From: Roseibium aggregatum
Lineage (GTDB): Bacteria > Pseudomonadota > Alphaproteobacteria > Rhizobiales > Stappiaceae
Length of the DNA: 64,000 nucleotides
Reading direction: 5' to 3'
Assembly (NCBI RefSeq): GCF_017309185.1
Contig: NZ_JAEKJZ010000007.1
Span: 232,154-296,153, forward strand
The notes under the pieces are model-generated. The model had not been told where the DNA came from and ran no database searches. It saw only the letters and a list, made by a program, of their open reading frames with translations. Shown here piece by piece: positions 52,486 to 60,077 of this stretch. Each line of letters begins with the position of its first letter. The stretch's first letter is position 1. The position numbers and the translations under genes are program-made.

Positions 52486-53382
52486 TCACAGCTTTCCCCC
52501 AGAGCAAGTGTTGGCGTGGCGTTGATGGCGCGCGCGGGGGACAGACGCCTCACCGGTCGGAGCGAAAGACAGGCGTGGTGGCGCATCGAGTGATCTGTCC
52601 AGTTCCAGGCGATAGCCCGGCAGAGGCTGCCGGCGGACAATGTCACGCAGGTCGTAGGTGAAGTGCTTGAGCGGTGAGAGGCTGCCGGACTTGGCGTGCA
52701 GATGCGTGAGCGAGAAGCTCCAGCCATGTTCCTGGCGGCCACCGTGTTTGCGCACGAGCCGGTAAAGCCAGCGCTCGAGACCGCCGGTCAGGCTGAAATA
52801 CGCACGGTCGATGGTCAGCACGAGCGCATCTTCGAGAACCGTGGCGTAGAACCAGTCGGGAAGGATCAGTTCGAGGCCGAGGGGGCGTCCACGATGATCA
52901 GCCCTTTCCTTCCACTCGTTGATCCAGGAAAAGCGATGCATGCGCCGTTCGGTTGGCTGACGGATTGAGGTCGCGACAGTGGTCGACTGCAGCCGGTCGA
53001 GAGCGGATTTGAGCCGGTCGTAGTCCCGTCGACTGACGCCCCGGCCGATGAAGGTCAGGATCTCGTAAGGAGTGGCCGCCATCAGGCGCGAGGTCCGAAG
53101 ACCGGCGTCACGTGCTTCGACGATCTGCGAGGCAACCCAGATCAGGATATCCGCATCCCAGATTGTCGCCATGCCATGCTCGGCGACGGCTTCGACGCGG
53201 ATGACGATTGGCCCCGCCTTGAAATCGATCGGCTTCAAGCGCCTGGATTTGGCGAGCGAAAAGAAAGGATAGGCCATCAGATCCTGCGCATCGCGCGGGG
53301 CAAGGTCCCCGGGGAGTGCCTGGAAGAAGTCGAGCTGACTGTGAGGCGAAGGCGCTTTGTGGTTCACCACGGCACTCCTCAT
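52486..53382 (-). CDS. repA: replication initiator RepA (RPA family)
   Basis: A 298-residue plasmid-type replication initiator. Recognisable segments are QLDFFQALPGDLAPRDAQDLMAYPFFSLAKSRR, MATIWDADILIWVASQI, YEILTFIGRGVSRRDYDRLKSALDRLQSTTVATSIRQ and the C-terminal winged-helix part. Its presence with iterons means the excised element could replicate. The start overlaps the AlpA-like gene (ATGA); a nearby GTG after AGGAG is an alternative start. Confidence 0.92.
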   Translation of the reverse strand: MRSAVVNHKAPSPHSQLDFFQALPGDLAPRDAQDLMAYPFFSLAKSRRLKPIDFKAGPIVIRVEAVAEHGMATIWDADILIWVASQIVEARDAGLRTSRLMAATPYEILTFIGRGVSRRDYDRLKSALDRLQSTTVATSIRQPTERRMHRFSWINEWKERADHRGRPLGLELILPDWFYATVLEDALVLTIDRAYFSLTGGLERWLYRLVRKHGGRQEHGWSFSLTHLHAKSGSLSPLKHFTYDLRDIVRRQPLPGYRLELDRSLDAPPRLSFAPTGEASVPRARHQRHANTCSGGKL

Positions 53383-53660
53383 CGCACGGCGCGGCCGGAA
53401 CCGCTTGCCTGCTGCGCATTATGGCGCTTGGCCGGAAGCACCTGCCCGCTCGGATCAGACGTGGAGGTAACAGCGCCACGGTTGGCCCAGGTTTGAAGAT
53501 CTTCGAGCGAATAGACGACACGGCCACCGAGCTTGCGATAGGCCGGCCCCGTTCCATAGGTTCGATGCTTTTCGAGCGTGCGGCCGGAGAGGCCTAGAAA
53601 ACGGGCAGCTTCGGGGGTGCGCAGAAAGCGCGGCGGCATTCCGGCGAGCGGATCGGGCAT
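53379..53660 (-). CDS. AlpA/RdfS-type excision factor
   Basis: A 93-residue HTH_17/MerR-like protein: RFLRTPEAARFLGLSGRTLEKHRTYGTGPAYRKLGGRVVYSLEDLQTWANRG. Proteins of this kind act as recombination directionality factors such as RdfS of ICEMlSym(R7A). It lies next to FseA- and QseM-like genes, which in that ICE control rdfS. GGAGG precedes the ATG. Confidence 0.85.
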   Translation of the reverse strand: MPDPLAGMPPRFLRTPEAARFLGLSGRTLEKHRTYGTGPAYRKLGGRVVYSLEDLQTWANRGAVTSTSDPSGQVLPAKRHNAQQASGSGRAVR

Positions 53661-53797
53661 GGTCGAACCTCCAGGAATTGGTGAGCACCGCTGGTCAGCA
53701 GCGGCCGATGGAGGTCACGATGGCGGAGTGGCAGGGCGGAGGGGGAGTGCGAAGATGAGGATACGAAAATCGCACCCCTCAAAAGCTTATGGGCTTT

Positions 53798-54355
53798 CTA
53801 TCGGCGGAGAAGATCCAGATAGCCGCCGGCAACCATGGTGAGGCCGTCCCGGACAAGCCTTATGGTCGTGTCGCGAAGGGGAGAGGTTTTCCAGGGCTCT
53901 GACGCCACCCGCCTGGCCCCGAAGAGGCTTTCGGCGATCTCCCTGTAGGACGTTCCATTTGAGCGGCCATCGACCGACCGCAGCATGGATTTGAACCGAT
54001 GGCGTTTCTGCGGGGTGAGACGACTGTCCGCGCCGATCTCTCTGCCTTCGAGGAAATCAAGCAATCGCCCCATTGCCCTGTGCTGGGCGCGAGCCCCATC
54101 GTCTAATGGAGACAAGATAGACAGCGGATATTCGGTAAAGCGAGAGTCCTGAAGCAGAAGATGGAGGGATTTCCGCCCTTTTCCGAGGATGACATGCATC
54201 CCATCAGGGGCCTGGCGGGTGATCCCGTTGCGGAGGGTTTGAATAGTGAGAAGGCCGGGTTCGTCCGATCTGAATCCGATGTCCGCTGATTTCAGGATGA
54301 CCTTCGACCTATCAGCAGCCGGTTCCCAGTGAATGGGTTCATCCAGAGCCGTCAA
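53798..54355 (-). CDS. DUF2285 protein, second half of a frameshifted FseA-like activator
   Basis: About 185 residues: RLTPQKRHRFKSMLRSVDGRSNGTSYREIAESLFGARRVASEPWKTSPLRDTTIRLVRDGLTMVAGGYLDLLRR is the DUF2285 C-terminal fold. The frame offers only a TTG start at 54355 with no ribosome site, and its upstream sequence overlaps the DUF6499 frame by 17 bases in the +1 direction. In ICEMlSym(R7A) two such frames are fused by +1 frameshifting to make the excision activator FseA. The same is inferred here. Confidence 0.85.
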   Translation of the reverse strand: MTALDEPIHWEPAADRSKVILKSADIGFRSDEPGLLTIQTLRNGITRQAPDGMHVILGKGRKSLHLLLQDSRFTEYPLSILSPLDDGARAQHRAMGRLLDFLEGREIGADSRLTPQKRHRFKSMLRSVDGRSNGTSYREIAESLFGARRVASEPWKTSPLRDTTIRLVRDGLTMVAGGYLDLLRR

Positions 54356-54566
54356 ATCCGGACTTGTTGCGAAACGAGATCCCCCAGCGCGCGCGGAGCA
54401 ATGTGTCCATCTCGTCAGGAGACCTCCCTTCGGCTTTCAGTTCGGCAAACTCGCGTTGATAATTGGAATTTCGTCTGAGCCCTTCCCAACAAAGGTCGGG
54501 GACACTCGAATCTTCAAAATACTCGTACGCAGCGGCTGATCGCCACTGCGAGACATCCGGCACCAT
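54339..54566 (-). CDS. DUF6499 protein, first half of the FseA-like activator
   Basis: A 75-residue protein (from the ATG at 54566, GGAGG six bases upstream) with DVSQWRSAAAYEYFEDSSVPDLCWEGLRRNSNYQREFAEL and ending ARWGISFRNKS-GFDGSG. It is the short upstream partner of the DUF2285 frame. Alone it ends soon after the region where the +1 frame takes over, so it likely exists both as a short product and as part of the fusion. Confidence 0.82.
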   Translation of the reverse strand: MVPDVSQWRSAAAYEYFEDSSVPDLCWEGLRRNSNYQREFAELKAEGRSPDEMDTLLRARWGISFRNKSGFDGSG

Positions 54567-54688
54567 CGGCAACCTCCTGAAATGCAGGAAAAATGCAATT
54601 GGAGGCCGGAACCATCATAAGTTGTAGTGAGGATGGGAACCCCTTGGGTCGGGAGAACATGATGCGCGGAATGCATCGCCAAAGGAGG

Positions 54689-54955
54689 TCAATTCCCCTC
54701 GCCTTCTGCCAGCAGCAGCCGGTAGCCGTGTTCCGTCATCCATTGCGCGCGTGCCAGGTGGCTGTCGTGGATGCACCTTGCCCGCTCGGGTTCCCTGTCC
54801 GGATCAAGGCCGAACAGAACCTGGACGGCTTCTGTCCAGTCCGCCCCATCAGCCTTGGCGTCCAGGAGACGCATATAAAGCTTGAAGTGCTTCCGATCGT
54901 AATCGGTGAGTTTATCTGTGTCCGGTGCCTGATCGAGAAATCCCGGCTCAGTCAT
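54689..54955 (-). CDS. short DUF2285 protein, QseM-like antiactivator
   Basis: An 88-residue protein with YDRKHFKLYMRLLDAKADGADWTEAVQVLFGLDPDREPERARCIHDSHLARAQWMTEHGYRLLL, the short DUF2285 form. QseM of ICEMlSym(R7A) has this form and blocks FseA. GGGGGA lies six bases before the ATG. It is divergent from an XRE gene across a palindrome, matching the qseM-qseC layout. Confidence 0.8.
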   Translation of the reverse strand: MTEPGFLDQAPDTDKLTDYDRKHFKLYMRLLDAKADGADWTEAVQVLFGLDPDREPERARCIHDSHLARAQWMTEHGYRLLLAEGEGN

Positions 54956-55037
54956 CGCGCGTCCCCCTTAACCTCGTGCCGCTTTGTATGCGGTGGTGCC
55001 CATGTCTTTGTAACAATAATTGAGAACGGTTGTAAGG

Positions 55038-55071
55038 TGCGCTACATGCATCGTGTGATGCATGTAGCGCA
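55038..55071. promoter_or_regulatory. 34-base perfect palindrome between qseM-like and XRE genes
   Basis: Arms TGCGCTACATGCATC and its complement flank a GTGT centre; all 15 base pairs match. It lies in the divergent promoter region and is a strong candidate operator for the XRE (QseC-like) regulator. Confidence 0.8.
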
Positions 55072-55234
55072 TCGGAACGGGCGAAAAACAACGAATTCGT
55101 CCCCCGATAACCGCCGATTACACAGAGATTTCTGCGCAGGCGTACGAATCCAACCCGAGGATCAAGCCCGTTGAAGTTCGTTTGTAGAGAATACTCCGTG
55201 GCGAAATACTCTTCAAGGCGTTGCTCTCGGTTTT

Positions 55235-55483
55235 ATGGAAATTCGAGAGGTGTTCGCACGAAACCTGAGAGCTTTGCGGCAGGCTAAAGGCCTGTCACAA
55301 GAGGAACTTGCGCATCGGGCAGGGATTGATCGGACCTATATCAGTGCCCTGGAACGCAACGTGTATAACGCCAGCATTGATGTCGTTGACAGATTGGCAC
55401 AAGTGCTCGGCGTGGAAGCCGCGCAATTGCTGAAACGACCTTCCGCTGGTACCGAAGATTCAAAGTCCGAGCGTGACCTTTAG
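55235..55483 (+). CDS. XRE-family regulator, QseC-like
   Basis: An 82-residue helix-turn-helix protein: FARNLRALRQAKGLSQEELAHRAGIDRTYISALERNVYNASIDVVDRLAQVLGV. It would bind operators in the divergent intergenic region. Its place beside the qseM-like gene suggests the same bistable control of excision as QseC. The ATG at 55235 has no clear ribosome site, so expression may be low or leaderless. Confidence 0.82.
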   Translation: MEIREVFARNLRALRQAKGLSQEELAHRAGIDRTYISALERNVYNASIDVVDRLAQVLGVEAAQLLKRPSAGTEDSKSERDL

Positions 55484-55577
55484 GGAGCTGTCTAAACTGC
55501 GATTTCTCAACGCACGGATACACTAAGGGCAGCAGGTAGTGACCGCCAATTGGATGAAGCCTTCGATGGCCGCATCG

Positions 55578-56729
55578 CTAATCAACCTGAAAAGCGCTCT
55601 TCACTTCGCCGCGGCCCACCAATTTCGAGAACTTCCTGTAGTCAGAAAACTGATAGCGCCAACGGCCGGCGACAATAGCATGGTGGACGCCGGCGTTCTG
55701 AGCAGCATTTAGTATTGCCTCGGCTCGGCTGCTCTTATTGAGTTTCGCCCATACTGCTGGTGGAATTAGTGCCTCTTGGGCAAATGAATCCGCCTCTGCT
55801 TCGATTTCGTCAGAACTTGCCACGTCCAAGTCATCGAGGATCACCTGACGTTCTTCCTTTAGATGGCATGAAACGTGTGCGAATTCGTGTAGCAATGTGA
55901 ACCAAAAGTTGTCTAAACGGTCGTGACGAAGGGTTAAGGCTATTACCGGCACTCCATCCGCCCGACACATAGCAGCCCCATCAAGGAACGTACCAGGTAA
56001 GTGTTCTAAGACTACAAGTATAATACCCATGCGCTCCAATGTTTGTATGAGCTGATCGTGCCAGTCCGGCAATGTGCTTAACTGGGCTAGTTCGCGTGCT
56101 GCCTGGGCTGGGTCATTTATTTTTGCTTTCTTCTTAACGGAAGCCTCTTCTGCTTTCAGCAGTACAGCGGCGCACCACGCCTCGAGCGCGGCCATATCAG
56201 TCTTTGCATTGGTGCGTTCTGTCCGGGTTTTGCGCAACATGGCGACCGCAGGCGCCGAAGGAGCAACTCGATTAAGAAATTCAGTAAGTGACTCTTTTGC
56301 TCTGATGAAGCCAAGACTCCGGAGTTTTTCAACAGCCGCCTTTGAGGTAGTAGATGGCCGTGCTGAGGGCTCGTGTTTAAAATTGCCAACAAGCGATGCC
56401 ACGGGAATTCCCAAGTGGAAATGCAAAGCACGGATCTGATCGACAGTAGGCTGACGTACACCACTGAGTATTTCGGATACTCGAGACTTGCTTCCTAAAT
56501 ATGGCATCAGATCGCGAGGCGCTATTCCTGCTTGGGCCATACGAAAACGAATTGCCTCAGCGGGTGTCGCTGCCTCTATGGCGTGCTGTGATCGTTCCCA
56601 ACTTTCAATAACAGCCTGCAATACCTCCAGTTCGTCGCGATCATTTTGATCATCGCTGCCGAAAAGAGATGCAGCGAGTTTCAATGCGGCTTGATAATCC
56701 TTTTCGGTGCGTATGGGGCGAATTCTCAT
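55578..56729 (-). CDS. XRE-ImmA/IrrE protein, HigA-like
   Basis: A 383-residue protein: an N-terminal HigA-like helix-turn-helix (AEAIRFRMAQAGIAPRDLMPYLGSKSRVSEILSGVRQPTVDQIRALHFHLGIP) and a C-terminal ImmA/IrrE metallopeptidase with FWFTLLHEFAHVSCHL and EAEADSFAQEALIP. The HEFAH motif binds zinc. It is coupled to the HigB-like gene and divergent from the ubiquitin-like operon, so it could be a repressor released by cleavage. Binding of the shared operators is inferred. Confidence 0.88.
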   Translation of the reverse strand: MRIRPIRTEKDYQAALKLAASLFGSDDQNDRDELEVLQAVIESWERSQHAIEAATPAEAIRFRMAQAGIAPRDLMPYLGSKSRVSEILSGVRQPTVDQIRALHFHLGIPVASLVGNFKHEPSARPSTTSKAAVEKLRSLGFIRAKESLTEFLNRVAPSAPAVAMLRKTRTERTNAKTDMAALEAWCAAVLLKAEEASVKKKAKINDPAQAARELAQLSTLPDWHDQLIQTLERMGIILVVLEHLPGTFLDGAAMCRADGVPVIALTLRHDRLDNFWFTLLHEFAHVSCHLKEERQVILDDLDVASSDEIEAEADSFAQEALIPPAVWAKLNKSSRAEAILNAAQNAGVHHAIVAGRWRYQFSDYRKFSKLVGRGEVKSAFQVD

Positions 56730-57013
56730 GCCGCCTTGCTCCCAACTTTGCCGGCGTTTGCAGAGCCTGCGTATTCAATGAGTATCATTTGTAACTCGCA
56801 ATCTGTGAGGAGATCTACTCGGTAGGCATCACCGAGCGGGATTTGGATCTTGTTGCCGCTTATTGTTGCCAAAGGGTACCGGCTGGCGACCTCATCAATG
56901 GAGCACCAACTTCCGGATTCAAGCTCCGCGATCAGAGCCCCTACTGCACCATCAAGTTCGTCGCGGGCGCGAAGCGATAGTTCTCTCAGCCTCGAAATCC
57001 CCATTAGTTTCAT
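56726..57013 (-). CDS. HigB-like toxin-fold protein
   Basis: A 95-residue protein of RelE/HigB-like size, with SWCSIDEVASRYPLATISGNKIQIPLGDAYRVDLLTDCELQMILIEYAG resembling the HigB core (SP.DV...YP.A..VG....F..G..YR). Usual basic catalytic residues are reduced, so ribonuclease activity is uncertain. ATGA overlap with the XRE-ImmA gene indicates coupling. The likely -10 (TATTAT on the minus strand at 57034-57039) touches operator 1. Confidence 0.65.
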   Translation of the reverse strand: MKLMGISRLRELSLRARDELDGAVGALIAELESGSWCSIDEVASRYPLATISGNKIQIPLGDAYRVDLLTDCELQMILIEYAGSANAGKVGSKAA

Positions 57014-57039
57014 GACGAGTTGCCGCTCCAGTCATAATA

Positions 57040-57056
57040 GTTCCCATATTGGGAAC
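57040..57056. promoter_or_regulatory. operator 1 (GTTCC-N7-GGAAC)
   Basis: GTTCCCATATTGGGAAC is a perfect inverted repeat that fills the spacer between a candidate -35 and the TATTAT -10 of the HigB-like gene. Binding here would block leftward transcription. Confidence 0.75.
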
Positions 57057-57097
57057 CTTGGTTGATTTCGATGCCGACTCATGGCATACGGTTAATC

Positions 57098-57114
57098 GTT
57101 CCACGAAATGGAAC
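57098..57114. promoter_or_regulatory. operator 2 (GTTCC-N7-GGAAC)
   Basis: GTTCCACGAAATGGAAC has the same outer half-sites and 17-base length as operator 1, with centres 58 bases apart. It covers the likely rightward transcription start (TTGATT 57062-57067, CATACG 57085-57090), so the same protein could control the ubiquitin-like operon. Confidence 0.7.
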
Positions 57115-57194
57115 TAACACACTATCGCATCGAGGCCAAGAGGTTCGCTCCGCCCGCCTTTGCGTTCATTGTCGGAGCATCTTGGAGACGGCAA

Positions 57195-58301
57195 ATGACC
57201 GCACCTAACAAGGATTGCTCACACGATAGAGGCAACGTTCGAATCGAAATCGCGGACACAGACCTCATCTTCCGCGAAATCGAACTCGACACTGATACGC
57301 CGACTGGCGGGAAGATCTCTAAGGCCGCAGGCTTCAGCGTCGATGAACGTGCTTTCGTGCTGCAGTGGATGAACGATGGGGACTTTGAAAGCCTTCGCGT
57401 CCAAGAAGAGGCGGACCTCGAGAAGGGCACAAAGTTCATCGTGACGCAGGCCGACAGCTCCAACCGCATCGCGATTGACGGCAATGAAGTTGACTGGCCG
57501 GACGACAATATTTCGAGTGCAACCGTCCGGAAGCTGGGAAAGATCCCGGATGAAAAGCAGCTCTTCATCGAGCGGAGCGAAGAGCCTGACAGGCGGCTGA
57601 AGGACGGGGACGTAATCAAGATCGGCAAGCACGGGATCGAGGTGTTCAAGAGCCGTGAACCCAAGGCTTGGCTTTTGAACGTGCAGGGGAAGCGGATCAA
57701 ATCCGAGACGCCGACCATTCCCGTCGTCGAAGCATTGACCCGTGCCGGTTTCGACCCGAATGCATGGATCATCATTCTGAAAGTCCAAGGACAGCCGAAG
57801 CGGCAGCTTGATGTGAATGATACTATTGACCTGAGTGCGCCAGGTATCGAGAAAGTCCGTCTGACGCCGAAGGATGTAGGCAACGGCGATGCGAGGCCTT
57901 CGCTCCGCCGTGACTTCGCTCTTTTGGAAGCGGACGAAAGCTTTTTGGGCGAACTAGGGCTGCTATGGGAGACCAAAGAAATCACCGGCCAGCACTGGTT
58001 GATTATTTACGATTATCCTGTTCCAGAAGGATACTCGCTTACGACAGTTACTCTCTCTCTGTTGGTTCCGCCGACCTATCCGAAGGCCGAGATCGACATG
58101 TTCTTCGTTTACCCGCCGCTGGACAAGGCGACGGGTGGCAACATACCGGCAACAGAGACACGCCGCTCGATTGATGGCCTTCCGTTCCAACAGTGGTCTC
58201 GGCATCGCGGCCCCGGTTCGCGTTGGCATCCTTGCCGGGACAACGTCATGACGCATCTCGCGTTGGTAGAGGCTGCGCTGAACAAAGAGGTTGATCAATG
58301 A
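57195..58301 (+). CDS. triple ubiquitin-like/E2 fusion of a bacterial ubiquitination-like operon
   Basis: The 368-residue protein has three beta-grasp repeats at about residues 14-87, 88-153 and 157-226, the multi-ubiquitin pattern, with the late D-x-x-D-L-S-x-P-G-I-E motif in repeat 3. An E2-like domain (about 234-366) of the Prok-E2_E type follows, with FQQWSRHRGPGSRWHPCRDN and Cys347 as the only obvious catalytic candidate. The ATG at 57195 has GGAG at good spacing; the upstream ATG at 57108 lies inside operator 2. A stop-start overlap links it to the next gene. Confidence 0.85.
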   Translation: MTAPNKDCSHDRGNVRIEIADTDLIFREIELDTDTPTGGKISKAAGFSVDERAFVLQWMNDGDFESLRVQEEADLEKGTKFIVTQADSSNRIAIDGNEVDWPDDNISSATVRKLGKIPDEKQLFIERSEEPDRRLKDGDVIKIGKHGIEVFKSREPKAWLLNVQGKRIKSETPTIPVVEALTRAGFDPNAWIIILKVQGQPKRQLDVNDTIDLSAPGIEKVRLTPKDVGNGDARPSLRRDFALLEADESFLGELGLLWETKEITGQHWLIIYDYPVPEGYSLTTVTLSLLVPPTYPKAEIDMFFVYPPLDKATGGNIPATETRRSIDGLPFQQWSRHRGPGSRWHPCRDNVMTHLALVEAALNKEVDQ

Positions 58302-59698
58302 AGCCTAACGTAACTCTTTCCCTTGCAGGCTCCACTCACGCTCGCCTCATGAAACATCTTTTGTCGGACGACGGTAAGGAAGCTGCGGCTATACTTCTAT
58401 GTTCTGGTTCGCCGCTACCACGCCGCCGCCTGATTGTGCGGCAGGTGATTCTCGTTCCGCACGAAGCCTGCCGACATCGCAGTTCCAGCGCCATCGTTTG
58501 GCCGGGAAAATACATCGAGGATGCAATCGACGCCGCGGAACAAGATGGTCTCAGTATCATCCTTCTGCACTCACATCCCGGCGGGTGGCTTGACTTTTCT
58601 GCAATTGACAACGCCAGCGATGCTCAGGTTATCCCTTGCCTGTTCGAAGCATTTGGCGACCAACATGGGTCTGCCGTCATGACGCCTGACGGAGCTATCA
58701 GAGCTCGACTTTACTCGTCAGATATGAGCTGCGAGCCTGTCGACCTTGTGACGGTTGCTGGCGACGATATCCAGTTCTGGTGGAACGACCAGATTTCAGA
58801 TGGAGTCCTGGCGAAGCGTCCGCTCCCATTCTCCAGCAATATGGCCTGTGAGCTCAATCGTCTCTCTGTGGCTTACATCGGTGTTTCCGGAACCGGTTCG
58901 ATTGCTGCCGAGCAGGGAGCCCGAGTAGGCTTTGGCAGTTTGACGCTGGTCGACCCCGACAGGGTGGAGGGGAAGAACCTTAACCGAATACTCAATTCCA
59001 CAATGGATGACGTGTCGAAAGCACGTTTGAAGGTTGAGATGTTCGCCGATGCCATAGCAACTTTCAGGGGGATAGGAGTGGCTTTCCCCGTGGCGCTCAC
59101 AATCGCGGACCGCACTGCTATCGAGGCCGTTGCCCAGTGTGATGTCATTGTTTGTTGCGTAGACAGCCAGGAGGGGCGCCAGTTCGCGGACATGATTGCT
59201 TCGGCTTTTTTGATCCCTCTGTTCGACGTTGGGGTCGTCATTCCCACATTCGTTGATGATGGCGCGACTGCAATCGCCGATGTTTGCGGTCGTATCGATT
59301 ATATCCAGCCGGGTGGTTCAACGTTGTTTGATCGTGGTGTCTACACACCTGCAGGACTACGTGCTGAATACCTTCGCCGTGTTGATCCGGATGCGTACCG
59401 AGATGAATTGGAAGCGGGCTATTTGAAGGGCGTTGTCGAAGAAGCACCCTCGGTAATCACATTGAATATGAGGGCGTCTTCCGCTGTAATGAACGAGTTC
59501 ATCGCCCGCGCATATCCGTTCCGCCAGGAGCCGAATAGGCTCTATGCACGCACCTTGTTTAGCCTTGCGGCCTGCGAGGAAGATCACTTTGCCGAAGATG
59601 ATTTCGAACACGGTGATGACGAGTTGTTCGGCCGTGGTTCTGCGGAACCGCTTCTAGGTCTGCCGTGTTTCCATCGTTCGAGGAAAGACGCAGCATGA
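58298..59698 (+). CDS. JAB peptidase-E1 fusion
   Basis: The 466-residue protein joins a JAB/JAMM domain to a ThiF-type E1. The JAMM site is complete: Glu28, His91-x-His93, Ser101 and Asp104. The E1 half has GVSGTGSIAAEQGARVGFGSLTLVDPDRVEGKNLNR with Asp219, Asp221 and Arg230 for adenylation. The usual C-x-x-C and catalytic-cysteine segment is absent; that region reads QPGGSTLFDRGVY, leaving Cys330 as the nearest cysteine. It should adenylate the ubiquitin-like C-terminus and trim or remove conjugates. Confidence 0.88.
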   Translation: MKPNVTLSLAGSTHARLMKHLLSDDGKEAAAILLCSGSPLPRRRLIVRQVILVPHEACRHRSSSAIVWPGKYIEDAIDAAEQDGLSIILLHSHPGGWLDFSAIDNASDAQVIPCLFEAFGDQHGSAVMTPDGAIRARLYSSDMSCEPVDLVTVAGDDIQFWWNDQISDGVLAKRPLPFSSNMACELNRLSVAYIGVSGTGSIAAEQGARVGFGSLTLVDPDRVEGKNLNRILNSTMDDVSKARLKVEMFADAIATFRGIGVAFPVALTIADRTAIEAVAQCDVIVCCVDSQEGRQFADMIASAFLIPLFDVGVVIPTFVDDGATAIADVCGRIDYIQPGGSTLFDRGVYTPAGLRAEYLRRVDPDAYRDELEAGYLKGVVEEAPSVITLNMRASSAVMNEFIARAYPFRQEPNRLYARTLFSLAACEEDHFAEDDFEHGDDELFGRGSAEPLLGLPCFHRSRKDAA

Positions 59699-60027
59699 GG
59701 TTCTTCAAATGGCTTCGTCGGACCTGGGACAAGCATGGTCCCACCCGCAGAATTCGAATTGTTGAAGGAGATGAGCTTCCACAAAGGTTACCTCGTCGCG
59801 ACCTCATTCTGACACAGGATGATGGGGACGACTGGAGTGTCGGCATGCGCTGTCCTTGCGGATGCGGGGAGGTTATCGAGCTCATGTTATTGGAAGAAGC
59901 GAGACCTCGTTGGGACCTAAAGACCGACGAGAATAACCGGCCAACTTTGCATCCATCCGTCTGGCGGCGCAAAGGTTGTCGGTCACACTTTTGGGTTCGG
60001 AAGGGACATATTTTTTGGTGTGAATAA
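59695..60027 (+). CDS. DUF6527 (BubE-like) protein
   Basis: A 110-residue basic protein coupled to the E1 gene (ATGA). It has CPCGCGEVIEL and a later PTLHPSVWRRKGCRSHFWVRKGHIFWC, giving two Cys/His clusters that could bind zinc. DUF6527 proteins accompany multi-ubiquitin operons and, as I recall, are called BubE. The biochemical role cannot be read from sequence; a protease or adaptor is possible. Confidence 0.78.
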   Translation: MRFFKWLRRTWDKHGPTRRIRIVEGDELPQRLPRRDLILTQDDGDDWSVGMRCPCGCGEVIELMLLEEARPRWDLKTDENNRPTLHPSVWRRKGCRSHFWVRKGHIFWCE

Positions 60028-60038
60028 ATTCGAGAGCT

Positions 60039-60062
60039 GCCCGGCGGCTTACGCCGCCGGGC
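60039..60062. terminator. terminator between Bub operon and ssb
   Basis: GCCCGGCGGC-TTAC-GCCGCCGGGC is a perfect ten-base stem followed on the plus strand by CTTTGG. It separates convergent units and could stop both. Confidence 0.8.
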
Positions 60063-60077
60063 CTTTGGCCTCCCGCC

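Noticed and set aside
56726..57013. Certain HigB ribonuclease
   Set aside because: Fold resemblance is partial and the expected basic catalytic residues are weak; kept as HigB-like only.
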